A DNA stretch of 64,000 nt from Microvirga flocculans ATCC BAA-817 (GTDB lineage: Bacteria; Pseudomonadota; Alphaproteobacteria; Rhizobiales; Beijerinckiaceae). The notes under the pieces are model-generated. The model had not been told where the DNA came from, searched no databases, and saw only the letters and a program-made list of their open reading frames with translations. The DNA is taken from assembly GCF_000518665.1 (NCBI RefSeq), contig NZ_KI912469.1, positions 65,376 to 129,375 on the forward strand. Reading direction: 5' to 3'. Shown here in pieces: positions 9,206 to 17,770 of the stretch (its first letter is position 1; every line of letters starts with the position of its first letter). The position numbers and the translations under genes are program-made.

Positions 9206-10366
9206 TTACGACAGCGCGGAGCGAAGGTCCTGGATCAGGTCGTCCGCGTCCTCGATGCCGACCGACAGGCGCACGAGTCCGTCGTCGATGCCGAGTTCGG
9301 CTCGCACCTCCGGCGGCACGGAGGCGTGGGTCATGATCGCCGGATGCTCGATCAGGCTCTCCACGCCACCCAGGCTCTCGGCCAGGGTGAAGAGCCGGCA
9401 GCGCTCCAGGAAACGCGTCGCGCCGTCGAGGCCGCCCTTGATGCGGGCTGTGATGATGCCGCCGAAGCCGCGCATCTGGCGCTTCGCGAGTTCGTGCTGC
9501 GGATGCGAGGCGAGGCCCGGATAGATCACCCCGTCCACACCCGGATGGGATTCGAGGAAACCGGCGATCTTGAGGGCCGATTGGCAATGCCGCTCCATGC
9601 GCAGCGACAGGGTTTTCAGGCCGCGCAGGGCGAGGAAGCTGTCGAAGGGCCCCGAGATGGAGCCGACGGCATTCTGCAGGAACGCCATCTGCTCGCGGAT
9701 CTCCCGGTTCTGGCCCACGACCACAACGCCGCCGACCATGTCGGAATGGCCGTTGAGGTATTTCGTAGTGGAATGCAGCACGATGTCGAAGCCGAATTCG
9801 AGCGGGCGCTGCACGTAAGGGCTCGCGAAGGTGTTGTCGGCCACCAGCCAGGCGCCATGGCCGCGCGTAGCGGCTGCGATAGCTTCGAGATCCGCGAGCT
9901 TGAGAAGCGGGTTGGTGGGCGTCTCGACCCAGACGAGCTTGGTGTTGGGACGCAGGGCCGCCTTCACCGCTTCGCTATTGCCGAGATCGACATAGGAAAT
10001 GTCGAGCGCGGCCGACTTCTTGCGCACGCGCTCGAAGAGGCGGCGCGTTCCGCCGTAGAGATCGTCGGAAGCGACGATATGGGAGCCATGCTCCAGCATG
10101 TCGAGCACGGTTGCGCTCGCGGCAAGGCCGGACGAGAAGGCGAAGGCCGCGGTTCCTCCTTCGAGATCCGCGATGCAGCGCTCGAAGGCCATGCGGGTGG
10201 GGTTCTGCGAGCGGGCGTATTCGAAGCCCTTGTGCACGCCGGGACTCTCCTGCGCAAAGGTGGAGGTGGCGTAGATCGGCATCATCACCGCGCCCGTGGT
10301 GGGATCCGGCGACTGGCCTGCATGGATGCAGCGGGTGGCGAAATCGAGCTGGTTGCGGGCGGTCAT
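9206..10366 (-). CDS. Cystathionine gamma-lyase (Cys/Met metabolism PLP enzyme)
   Basis: 386 residues of the gamma-family of PLP enzymes. The PLP lysine is about residue 202 in HSTTKYLNGHSD. FSSGLAAS and VETPTNPLLK contact the cofactor. By sequence alone it could be a gamma-synthase, beta-lyase or gamma-lyase. Its ATG overlaps the stop of a cystathionine beta-synthase by four bases, so the pair most likely runs reverse transsulfuration: homocysteine to cystathionine to cysteine plus 2-oxobutyrate and ammonia. Convergent with hutC, 14 bases apart. Confidence 0.88.
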   Translation of the reverse strand: MTARNQLDFATRCIHAGQSPDPTTGAVMMPIYATSTFAQESPGVHKGFEYARSQNPTRMAFERCIADLEGGTAAFAFSSGLAASATVLDMLEHGSHIVASDDLYGGTRRLFERVRKKSAALDISYVDLGNSEAVKAALRPNTKLVWVETPTNPLLKLADLEAIAAATRGHGAWLVADNTFASPYVQRPLEFGFDIVLHSTTKYLNGHSDMVGGVVVVGQNREIREQMAFLQNAVGSISGPFDSFLALRGLKTLSLRMERHCQSALKIAGFLESHPGVDGVIYPGLASHPQHELAKRQMRGFGGIITARIKGGLDGATRFLERCRLFTLAESLGGVESLIEHPAIMTHASVPPEVRAELGIDDGLVRLSVGIEDADDLIQDLRSALS

Positions 10367-11739
10367 GATGCCTGGATCCGGTAGAAGTTGATGAGGTCGA
10401 TGCGGGTGGCGAGCCCCACGAAGGCATCGCCGTCCATGATCACCGGCACGAGACCGGCGGCGAAGAGGGGCAGGAGCTTCTTCACCGGAGCATCGGCTGC
10501 AACGGTCTGCAGGCGCGTGACCATGACGTCCCGCACCGGCTTGCCGAAGACGCTCTGGGGCGCGCCCTCATGGGCCGCCAGCGCATCGAGAATGTCGCTC
10601 TCGTCGATCAGACCGACCAAGCGGCCGTTCTCGATCACGGGCAGTTGCGAGATGTCGGAAGAGCGCATGCGGGCGAAGGCCGAGCGCAACGTCTCGCCGG
10701 GCGCGACATGGACTGTAGCGCCCTCGCCGAAGGGGTTGACGACCACGTCGCGCGCCGTGCCGGTCGTCCTGCGGTCGAGCCAGCCCTCCTGCGCCATGAA
10801 GGCATCGTTGAACACCTTCGACAGATATTTGGCGCCCGTATCGCAGACGAGGGTGACGACCCGCTTGGGCTCCGTCTGCTCGCGGCAATAGCGGAGCGCC
10901 GCGGAGAGCAGCGTGCCGGAGGACGAGCCTGCCAGGATGCCTTCCTTGCGCAGCAGGTCGCGCGCGGTCGCGAAGCTCTCCTTGTCGGAAATGGCATAGG
11001 CCTTCCTCACCAGGGAGAGGTCGCAGTTCGGCGGCACGAAATCCTCTCCGATGCCCTCGACGGCCCAGGAACCGGCCTCGGTCATCTTCCCGGTTTCGAC
11101 CAGCGGCGCGAGGATGGAGCCCGCCGGATCGGCGAGCACCATGGCGGTCTTCGGCGAGGCCCGCTTCAGGAAGCGCCCGATGCCGGTGAGCGTTCCGCCC
11201 GAACCGACGCCCACCGCCACCGCATCCACGTCGCCCTCCATCCCGTCCAGGATCTCAGGTCCGGTGCTTGCCTCGTGGGCGGCCGGATTGGCCGGATTCT
11301 CGAACTGGTTGATATAGACCGCGCCGGGCGTTCTGCGGGTGATCTCCTGGGCGAGGTCCTGGTAGTAATCCGCGTGGCCCTTGCCCACATCGGAGCGCGT
11401 GATGACCACTTCCGCGCCCAGGGCCTTGGCGTGCAGCACCTTCTCCCGGGACATCTTGTCCGGCACCACGAGCAGCGTGCGGTAACCCTTGCTCGCACCT
11501 ACGAGCGCCAGGCCGACCCCGGTATTGCCCGCCGTCGCCTCGACGATGGTGCCGCCGGGCTTCAGGCGGCCGTCGGCCTCCGCCGCCTCGATCATGGCGC
11601 GGGCCGGGCGGTCCTTGATGGAGCCGCTGGGATTGGAGCTCTCCAGCTTGAGGAAGAGACGGCACGGACCGGTATCGAGACGCGTCACCTCGACAAGGGG
11701 TGTCCTACCGATCAGATCCAGAGCGCCGTGCGCAGCCAT
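10363..11739 (-). CDS. Cystathionine beta-synthase with C-terminal CBS domains
   Basis: 458 residues. It joins homocysteine and serine to cystathionine. The catalytic fold type II PLP domain spans about 1-320, with the PLP lysine at about 42 in NPSGSIKDRP, the phosphate loop EATAGNTGVGLA and the substrate loop GSGGTLTGIG. Two CBS modules (about 330-455; SSDISQLPVIENGRLVGLID is one edge) follow, as in eukaryotic-type enzymes; no N-terminal haem domain is seen. I chose ATG at 11739 over TTG at 11754. First gene of a two-gene operon, behind three phased AAATGTGAA repeats. Confidence 0.9.
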   Translation of the reverse strand: MAAHGALDLIGRTPLVEVTRLDTGPCRLFLKLESSNPSGSIKDRPARAMIEAAEADGRLKPGGTIVEATAGNTGVGLALVGASKGYRTLLVVPDKMSREKVLHAKALGAEVVITRSDVGKGHADYYQDLAQEITRRTPGAVYINQFENPANPAAHEASTGPEILDGMEGDVDAVAVGVGSGGTLTGIGRFLKRASPKTAMVLADPAGSILAPLVETGKMTEAGSWAVEGIGEDFVPPNCDLSLVRKAYAISDKESFATARDLLRKEGILAGSSSGTLLSAALRYCREQTEPKRVVTLVCDTGAKYLSKVFNDAFMAQEGWLDRRTTGTARDVVVNPFGEGATVHVAPGETLRSAFARMRSSDISQLPVIENGRLVGLIDESDILDALAAHEGAPQSVFGKPVRDVMVTRLQTVAADAPVKKLLPLFAAGLVPVIMDGDAFVGLATRIDLINFYRIQAS

Positions 11740-12058
11740 ATTAGCGTCTTTCAAATGTGAAATATATTATTTGTTTCATTCTAAATGTGAAACAGGAGCG
11801 TCATTACAGTCTGAAATGTGAATTGTCACCTGCCGTTCTCACCTCTCAACGGGAAACGGCCGGTTTTGGTCCCAGGGGAGGCGCAGGCGGCGACGGGGCC
11901 TTGACGCCCTGCCTCTCCAGGGCACGCTCCCCGGTCGAGGCAATCGCGGCGATGTTGCGCAGCCGGACGGAGCCGGTGCGCAACCCGTTTCTCAGCTTCT
12001 CGTCGCCCCGGCTGCCGCGAAGCGCCCGCGAGAACGCAGGACGCTTCGGGTTCTTTCG
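11740..12058. other. Intergenic region between cystathionine beta-synthase and RTX gene
   Basis: 319 bases. The part next to cystathionine beta-synthase holds the phased repeats. The remainder, about 11830-12058, is GC-rich with no open frame I can support and no clear terminator. Confidence 0.6.
11753..11824. promoter_or_regulatory. Three phased AAATGTGAA repeats upstream of the transsulfuration operon
   Basis: The word AAATGTGAA occurs at 11753, 11783 and 11814, spaced 30 and 31 bases, or three helical turns each. The stretch is AT-rich (ATATATTATTTG between copies 1 and 2), and TGAAA at 11758 pairs with TTTCA at 11774. The array sits immediately before the cystathionine beta-synthase start. 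It looks like a multi-site operator, perhaps for an Lrp-type or sulfur-responsive regulator; the protein is unknown. Confidence 0.6.
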
Positions 12059-15000
12059 TCAGACGACGAAGAAATCCTTGTAGGTGAGGGTAAGGCCCTT
12101 CGACAGCTTGGCGAACTCGACCGCCTGGCCGCTTCCCGACCCGTCGGCATCGTAAGAGAGAATGCCCGTCTTCTTGTCATAGATCAGGTAATCGTCCTTC
12201 TCGCGCGCCTTGCTGCCGACCGTGAAGAATTCCTTGTTGAGCTGAACGGGACTGGATGCGCTTCCTTTGCCCAGCTTCTTGAAGATCGCGTTGTCGAGCC
12301 AGAAACTGTCGTATTTCGGGTTGAAATCCCTGACCGTGTCGAAATTCACGCTGCGATCCGTGCGGGCATTGCCGAGCCTCGTATCGAACACGAAGATGTC
12401 CCGCCCCGAATTTCCGTACAGTATGTCGTTGCCGGCGCCGCCGTGAATCCGGTCGTCTCCTAATCCGCCATAGATCCGGTCCTGTCCTGAATCGCCGTAG
12501 ACGCGGTCGCTGCCGGCGCCGCCATCGATGCTGTCGTTGCCCGATCCGCCCGACAGGATGTCGTTTTCGCCCTGGCCATAGAGCCGGTCATGTCCGGATC
12601 CGCCATAGACCCGGTCGTCACCGGATCCTCCATAGACCCAGTCGTTGCCGTTGTCGCCGTAGACCCGGTCGTTTCCGGTGTCGCCATACACCTTGTCGTT
12701 GCCGTCGCCGCCATAGAGAGAGTCGTTGCCGCCGCGGCCGGTGATCACGTCGTTCCCGCCCATTCCCTTGGTGACGTTAATGCTGTCGCTGCCGGTGAGC
12801 GTCTCCGAGCGCGACGTGCCCGTGCGGGTTACGATCTGATCGACCTGATTGACCGGGATCGGCTCCCAGACATCGCCGACGAGGCGTCCATCCGAGAATT
12901 GCAGGATCTCGACATTCAGCAGGGTGTCGGTGCCCTGCGAGCCATGGGCGACGGTTCGGCTGTCGAGGCTTCCGCTGATCGTGTAATCGGCCCGCTTGCC
13001 CGAGAACACGGCGGTATCCGTGTCCGCGCCGCCGTCCAGCGTGTCGTTGCCGAGGCCGCCGGTCAACGTATCGTTGCCGCCATAGCCGAAGAGCTTGTTG
13101 CCCACGCCATTGCCGATGATGACGTTGTTGAGGTCGTTGCCCGCGCCGACAACGGCCACACCCTGCAGAACAAGGTTCTCGACAAACTGGCTGAGCGTGT
13201 AGGCGATGGAGCTGTAGACCGTGTCGTTCCCGCCGCCGCTGCCTTCGACGACCACGTCGCCGGTATGGTTCACGTAATACGTGTCGTTGCCCGCGCCGCC
13301 CGTCATGAGGTCCGCGCCGCCCTGGCCGTCCAGGATGTTGTTGCCGGAATTGCCCGTCAGGACATTGGCCGACGCGTTGCCGGCGGCGTTGAGATGAGCC
13401 GAGCCGAGCAGGGTCAGGTTCTCGACCTGGGACGGCAGGACATAGCTGACCGAGCTGAAAACGGTGTCGATACCGCCGGCGCCGCCGTTCAGCTTCTCGA
13501 CGACGATATCGCCCGCGGAATCCACGTAATAGGTATCGTTGCCGTCGCCGCCATCCAGGCTGTCATTGCCTCCCGCGCCGTCGAGCGTGTCCTCGCCCGC
13601 GCCGCCCTTGAGGGTATTGGAGCCGGAATTGCCGGTGATGGCGTTGTTCAGATCGTTGCCCGTGCCGTTGAGATTGGCCGTCCCGGTCAGAGTCAGGTTC
13701 TCGATATTCGCCCCGAGGGTGAACTTGACGGATGAGAATACATGGTCGGCGCCCTGGCCGGCCTGTTCGATCACCACATCGCCCGTATGGTTCACGGTGT
13801 AGGTGTCGTTGCCGTCGAAGCCTCTCATTTCGTCTGCCCCGGCGGTTCCCTTGATCGGGTCGCTCAAGCCTCCCAGCCTGTCGTCGCCGTTGGTTCCCAT
13901 CACGGGGTTCAATAGCCCGGGAATGGAGATGAAGCCCGTGTCCGTCCCATAGATGGTGTTGCTGAAGACGACGGTTCGCGTCGGGCCCCCGTCATCGTTT
14001 GTGGGTTCCTCGCGGATGCCCCAGCGGGCGTTGATGAAGCCGTCCGAATAGATGAAACTATCGGTGATCACCGTGTCCGTCGCGTAATAGGTCAGCCCCG
14101 TCACGGGATCAAAGCGCAGGCGGATGTTGATCTCGTCGTAGAGATTGTCGGCCTCCTGCGAGTTGTTGTAGATGCGGCTGTCCTGGATCGTCGTGAAGGC
14201 GGACCCTTCGATCCGGATGCCTTGGCGCTGATTGCCGTACACATCGACGTCGGAAACGAGAACGTATTCTGAGAGCTTGACGAGAACGCCTTCCTTGCCG
14301 TTGTTGTAATAGGAGCCGCCGATGATCTGGATTCCGGAGACCCACGGAATGGTCGTCGAGCCATCGGGCGCAATGTCGCCGCGCTGGATCGTGATGCCTG
14401 CGCCGCCTGACAATTCTCCGTTGGCCATGTAACGGAAGCCGTTGTCATAGGCTTCGTTGTTCAGCAGGATGAGGTTCTGCGTGGCGTTCTGAATGTTGAA
14501 GCCGTGACGGTCGTTGTCGTAGGAGACGTTGTTCTCGTAAAGACCGCCGCGGACGGCATCCGCCACGAATCCGTCGAGCCCGTTATTGTGCGCGACCGAG
14601 TTCCTCACGATCATGTTGTAGGTCACTTCATGCGGGTTGATCCCGTATGCCGTGAAGTTTTTCGCCTCGACGCCGTCGATCGTGATGTTCGTCTGGGTCC
14701 GGTTGGTGCCGTCCTCCTTGATGCCGCAGATGAACCCGGCCTGATGGCCGATATTGTTGGCGCGGTTGCCGTCGAGGACGAGATTGGAGACGGTGACGTT
14801 CTCGACCGTATCCAGCGCCGTTCGCACGAGGCCGTTGATCCGGCCGTTGAAGTTGTCTTCGAGCTTGATGACCGTGTCATGCGCGCCGGAGCCTGTCAGA
14901 TGGATGCCGGACGGCAACTCGATCGCGCCCGCAGATGCATTGTTCTTGTCGCCCGTCACCACCCAGGTTCCCGCGCCGAGCTGGACCGTCACCTGCGCTT

Positions 15001-15109
15001 TGTTCGGGTCCGCCATATACGCCTGATAGGCTTGCGCGACGGCGGCCTTGATCCTCGCGACGTTGTCCGCAGCGCTGGCCGAAGGGTTCTCGAGAACAAT
15101 GGTCGTCAT
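12059..15109 (-). CDS. RTX parallel beta-helix protein related to mannuronan C5-epimerases
   Basis: 1016 residues. Residues about 1-400 form a right-handed beta-helix that aligns by eye with the A-module of AlgE epimerases: LDGNRANN (113-119), YGINPHE (155-161), DGFVAD, NDRHGFN, EGVLVK. Residues about 410-760 hold RTX and VENLTL-type calcium-binding segments. About 14 tandem GGxGxDxUx nonapeptides follow, and the C-terminus ends YKDFFVV, typical of a type I secretion signal. No N-terminal signal peptide and no secretion genes nearby. The AlgE motif YGFDPH reads YGINPH here, and the Lys expected before the VDG-like stretch reads His122, so classic epimerase activity is doubtful. Alternatives are a lyase, an epimerase on another polymer, or a binding protein. 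Confidence 0.85.
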   Translation of the reverse strand: MTTIVLENPSASAADNVARIKAAVAQAYQAYMADPNKAQVTVQLGAGTWVVTGDKNNASAGAIELPSGIHLTGSGAHDTVIKLEDNFNGRINGLVRTALDTVENVTVSNLVLDGNRANNIGHQAGFICGIKEDGTNRTQTNITIDGVEAKNFTAYGINPHEVTYNMIVRNSVAHNNGLDGFVADAVRGGLYENNVSYDNDRHGFNIQNATQNLILLNNEAYDNGFRYMANGELSGGAGITIQRGDIAPDGSTTIPWVSGIQIIGGSYYNNGKEGVLVKLSEYVLVSDVDVYGNQRQGIRIEGSAFTTIQDSRIYNNSQEADNLYDEINIRLRFDPVTGLTYYATDTVITDSFIYSDGFINARWGIREEPTNDDGGPTRTVVFSNTIYGTDTGFISIPGLLNPVMGTNGDDRLGGLSDPIKGTAGADEMRGFDGNDTYTVNHTGDVVIEQAGQGADHVFSSVKFTLGANIENLTLTGTANLNGTGNDLNNAITGNSGSNTLKGGAGEDTLDGAGGNDSLDGGDGNDTYYVDSAGDIVVEKLNGGAGGIDTVFSSVSYVLPSQVENLTLLGSAHLNAAGNASANVLTGNSGNNILDGQGGADLMTGGAGNDTYYVNHTGDVVVEGSGGGNDTVYSSIAYTLSQFVENLVLQGVAVVGAGNDLNNVIIGNGVGNKLFGYGGNDTLTGGLGNDTLDGGADTDTAVFSGKRADYTISGSLDSRTVAHGSQGTDTLLNVEILQFSDGRLVGDVWEPIPVNQVDQIVTRTGTSRSETLTGSDSINVTKGMGGNDVITGRGGNDSLYGGDGNDKVYGDTGNDRVYGDNGNDWVYGGSGDDRVYGGSGHDRLYGQGENDILSGGSGNDSIDGGAGSDRVYGDSGQDRIYGGLGDDRIHGGAGNDILYGNSGRDIFVFDTRLGNARTDRSVNFDTVRDFNPKYDSFWLDNAIFKKLGKGSASSPVQLNKEFFTVGSKAREKDDYLIYDKKTGILSYDADGSGSGQAVEFAKLSKGLTLTYKDFFVV

Positions 15110-15545
15110 TCCTCATATCCTTATGCCGCGAAGATCTGCCGAGGCGGTTCGAGCGCGAGCGTCGCCGTCACCGGAGCGCTCTCCGATGTGGGAGTGAGAT
15201 GTCTGTTGCCGGTGTATGTCGCCGCCGGGCGGCTTCTTCAGAATTGCCTCGAAGGCAGGCTACCCACTCGGGGCATCGAGACGGAGTTGGTATCCGTCTC
15301 GGAGGAGGTGATGAGCATAGGGTCGTTTTCCTTTGCGGTAGATGCCGGTCTGCTCAAAATTAAATAGGCTTTTTGCGAAGGATCGAAACGGATCTATTTT
15401 ATAAAGGCCGTGCAATTTCGAGTTAATGACTTCGATTGAATGTTTATGGCTAATGCTGTTGAAGTATAGTCTCTACCTCAAAGGGATTGAAGCCTTTCCT
15501 ATCGAGCACAGTTATGTATGGTCACGCTTTGCCTGCGGGCGGCCT
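15110..15545. other. Intergenic region upstream of the RTX gene
   Basis: 436 bases between the RTX start and the stop of the next minus-strand gene. About 15350-15500 is clearly less GC-rich than its surroundings (TTTTATAAAG near 15398), consistent with promoter DNA for the RTX gene. An 18-codon frame with a strong ribosome site occurs at 15311-15367 (plus) but cannot be confirmed. Confidence 0.5.
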
Positions 15546-15869
15546 TCACTTGATGAGATCGAAAAGCCGCCCGGAATATTGGGTGATGAGAATCAGCAGG
15601 ATGATGCCGAAGAACCACATCCAGGAACCGCGCCGTTCCCGGGGCGCAGCGCCGGGAGAAGGTTGTGGCGAAGGTTCTGCATGGTGAGATGACAGCACGG
15701 GCTTGGGGGGAGAGGGCAGGCGCTCGATCAACTCGGCCGAGGCGGCGGGAATACTGCCTGCAGCTCCGATGAACCGGTAGCTCACGGGGATCCCGCCGAC
15801 GAAGCCGACCTCCGCCGGCTGAATCGTGGCCTCGTGGAGAACCCACCAATATTCCTTGCGATCGTCCAT
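15546..15869 (-). CDS. Hypothetical protein with a C-terminal membrane anchor
   Basis: 107 residues starting MDDRKEYWWVLHEA. The first 50 residues are soluble, followed by a Pro/Ser-rich linker (LPSPPKPVLSS, EPSPQPSPG), a basic patch PRERRGS and one hydrophobic helix (WMWFFGIILLILI) near the C-terminus. This suggests a tail-anchored cytoplasmic domain. I chose the ATG at 15869, with GGAAGGG upstream, over one at 15884. I do not recognise a family. Divergent from galE. Confidence 0.6.
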   Translation of the reverse strand: MDDRKEYWWVLHEATIQPAEVGFVGGIPVSYRFIGAAGSIPAASAELIERLPSPPKPVLSSHHAEPSPQPSPGAAPRERRGSWMWFFGIILLILITQYSGRLFDLIK

Positions 15870-15988
15870 TTGGCACCCTTCCAAGTCTCGAAGGCTATCC
15901 TAGCATCTATGGAGGCTGGCTTGATCTCGAAATCCAGAGCCAATAGAGCCAGCATGAGAGAAAGTTGAGCGGGTTTTCAGGAGATTTC

Positions 15989-16981
15989 ATGAACGTTCTC
16001 GTGACCGGTGGAGCTGGCTATATCGGCGGACACATGGTTCTGGCCCTGCTCGATGCAGGCCATCGGCCCATCGTGTTCGACAACCTGTCGACGGGCTTCC
16101 GCTGGTCGGTGCCGGAGGGCGTGCCGCTCGTGGTCGGCGATGTGGGCGATTACGAACTGGTGCTGCGGACCCTGCAATCCCACAAGATCGACGCCATCGC
16201 CCATTTCGCCGCCAAGCTCGTGGTGCCGGAATCCGTCGCCGATCCTTTGGGCTATTACCTCAACAACACCGTGAAAAGCCGGTCCCTCATGGCCGCGGCG
16301 GTCGCGGCGGGGGTCAAGAAATTCGTCTTCTCCTCGACGGCCGCCGTCTATGGCAACGCGTCCGACAAGCCGATCGGGGAGAGTGCGCCCCTCGAGCCCC
16401 TGTCTCCCTACGGCAGCTCCAAGCAGCTGACCGAGGTGATGCTGCGCGATGTGGCCGCAGCCCACGACATGCGCTACGTGGCCCTGCGATATTTCAACGT
16501 GGCGGGAGCGGATCCGGCCATGCGTCATGGCCAGTCGACGGCCAATGCCACCCACCTGATCAAGGTGGCGATCCAGACGGCGCTCGGGATGCGGTCCCAC
16601 ATGGAGGTCTTCGGCACTGATTACCCGACTCCGGACGGCACCTGCATTCGCGATTACATCCATGTGTCCGATCTGATCGCGGCGCATATGCTCGCCCTGA
16701 ACCACCTCGACCAGGGAGGCCAGAGCCTCGTCATGAATTGCGGCTACGGGCACGGCTATTCCGTGTCCGAGGTCATCGATACGGTGCGGCGGGTTTCCGG
16801 CAAGCCCGTGGAGGCGCGCGTGGCGCCCCGCCGGGCGGGCGACCCGGTGACCATCGTGGCGGATTCGACCCTCATCCGCTCCCGGCTCGGGTGGGAGCCT
16901 CGGCTGGACGACCTCGCCACCATCGTCGAGCACAGCCTGCGCTGGGAAACCATGATGCGGGAGCGCAACCTGAAACTCTGA
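15989..16981 (+). CDS. galE: UDP-glucose 4-epimerase
   Basis: 330 residues of the extended SDR fold. The NAD-binding GGAGYIG is at residues 7-13, the active-site pair in YGSSK, with SSTAAVYG before it and YFNVAGADP after. It interconverts UDP-glucose and UDP-galactose for polysaccharide or lipopolysaccharide synthesis. ATG at 15989 follows AGGAGA by six bases; the TTG at 15965 has no such site. No glycan operon is adjacent, so its particular polymer is unknown. Confidence 0.92.
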   Translation: MNVLVTGGAGYIGGHMVLALLDAGHRPIVFDNLSTGFRWSVPEGVPLVVGDVGDYELVLRTLQSHKIDAIAHFAAKLVVPESVADPLGYYLNNTVKSRSLMAAAVAAGVKKFVFSSTAAVYGNASDKPIGESAPLEPLSPYGSSKQLTEVMLRDVAAAHDMRYVALRYFNVAGADPAMRHGQSTANATHLIKVAIQTALGMRSHMEVFGTDYPTPDGTCIRDYIHVSDLIAAHMLALNHLDQGGQSLVMNCGYGHGYSVSEVIDTVRRVSGKPVEARVAPRRAGDPVTIVADSTLIRSRLGWEPRLDDLATIVEHSLRWETMMRERNLKL

Positions 16982-17091
16982 GATCGGTGGATTGCCGCCG
17001 CCCGCTAAGAACAGGTTAAGAACCTCTGCCTCAAATGCTCCTCCAGGCGCTGGGACGATTCCGTCCCGCCGCGACCGTGGAGGGCAGAGGC

Positions 17092-17634
17092 ATGGGTGAG
17101 GCGAGGGGAGCGGGGGTCAACGGGATTCTGCTGCTGAACCGGCTGCTGCTGGCGGGCTGCTTTCTGCCGGCCGCCCTGGGCCGGGTCACGAATATCTCGG
17201 GCTTTGCGGCCGCGTTGACCCTGAAGGGCGTTCCCTACGGGGATGTGGTGGCGACCCTGATCGTCGTGGCGGAGGTGTTCGGCCCCCTGGCCCTGATCCT
17301 CGGCCTTGCGCCGCGCCTGAGCGCTTCCGCCCTGATAGTCGCGCTGGTGGTGGCGACCGGAACCCTGCATCGCTTCTGGGAGTATGGCGGTCTGACCCGG
17401 CAGGCCGAGCAGGCCGTGTTCCTGTCCCATCTCGGCGTTCTCGCCGGACTGCTCTTCTATGCCCTCATGGGTCCGGGTGCATGGAGCTGGCAGGCCTGGT
17501 GGAGAGGTTTGAACGGCCAGGCAAAGCCCGCCAAGGGCAGGAAGCGGCAGCCATCCCGCCCCCGCACCCCTAAGCCCAGGCCTGCGCCCGTCCGCCAGGC
17601 TGTGGAGGAGGACGACCTCGCGGATGCTGCCTGA
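17092..17634 (+). CDS. DoxX-like membrane protein
   Basis: 180 residues. Four hydrophobic helices fall between about 10 and 140 (GILLLNRLLLAGCFLPAAL; VVATLIVVAEVFGPLALIL; ASALIVALVVATG; AVFLSHLGVLAGLLFYALM), with GGLTRQAEQAVFLSHLG typical of the DoxX group. The last 40 residues are a basic/proline tail ending in acidic EEDD. The function of such proteins is mostly unknown; some pair with redox enzymes. ATG at 17092 was chosen over 17035 because GGAGGGCAGAGG precedes it. Confidence 0.7.
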   Translation: MGEARGAGVNGILLLNRLLLAGCFLPAALGRVTNISGFAAALTLKGVPYGDVVATLIVVAEVFGPLALILGLAPRLSASALIVALVVATGTLHRFWEYGGLTRQAEQAVFLSHLGVLAGLLFYALMGPGAWSWQAWWRGLNGQAKPAKGRKRQPSRPRTPKPRPAPVRQAVEEDDLADAA

Positions 17635-17770
17635 AGCGCGCCCCTGGACACGACTCGCTTTCGCCGCCAAGGTCCCGCCTTCATTCAGCCTCTAATCGCG
17701 GCGATAAGGCCTTGATCGACTGTGCTTTTCCTCACGGTCCTTCGTGTCTTTCCAGCTTAACCTTGGCGTC

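Noticed and set aside
12420-12760. Regular 27-base repeats within the RTX gene
   Set aside because: They encode nonapeptide calcium-binding repeats in frame; there are no spacers as in CRISPR.
15311-15367. 18-codon frame with a near-perfect GGAGGAGGTG ribosome site
   Set aside because: Encodes MSIGSFSFAVDAGLLKIK. The start signal is striking, but a frame this short cannot be told from chance without conservation data.
17005-17670. 221-codon minus-strand frame over the DoxX-like gene
   Set aside because: Antisense shadow with Gln/Arg/Gly-rich sequence; the plus-strand frame has clear membrane helices and a ribosome site.
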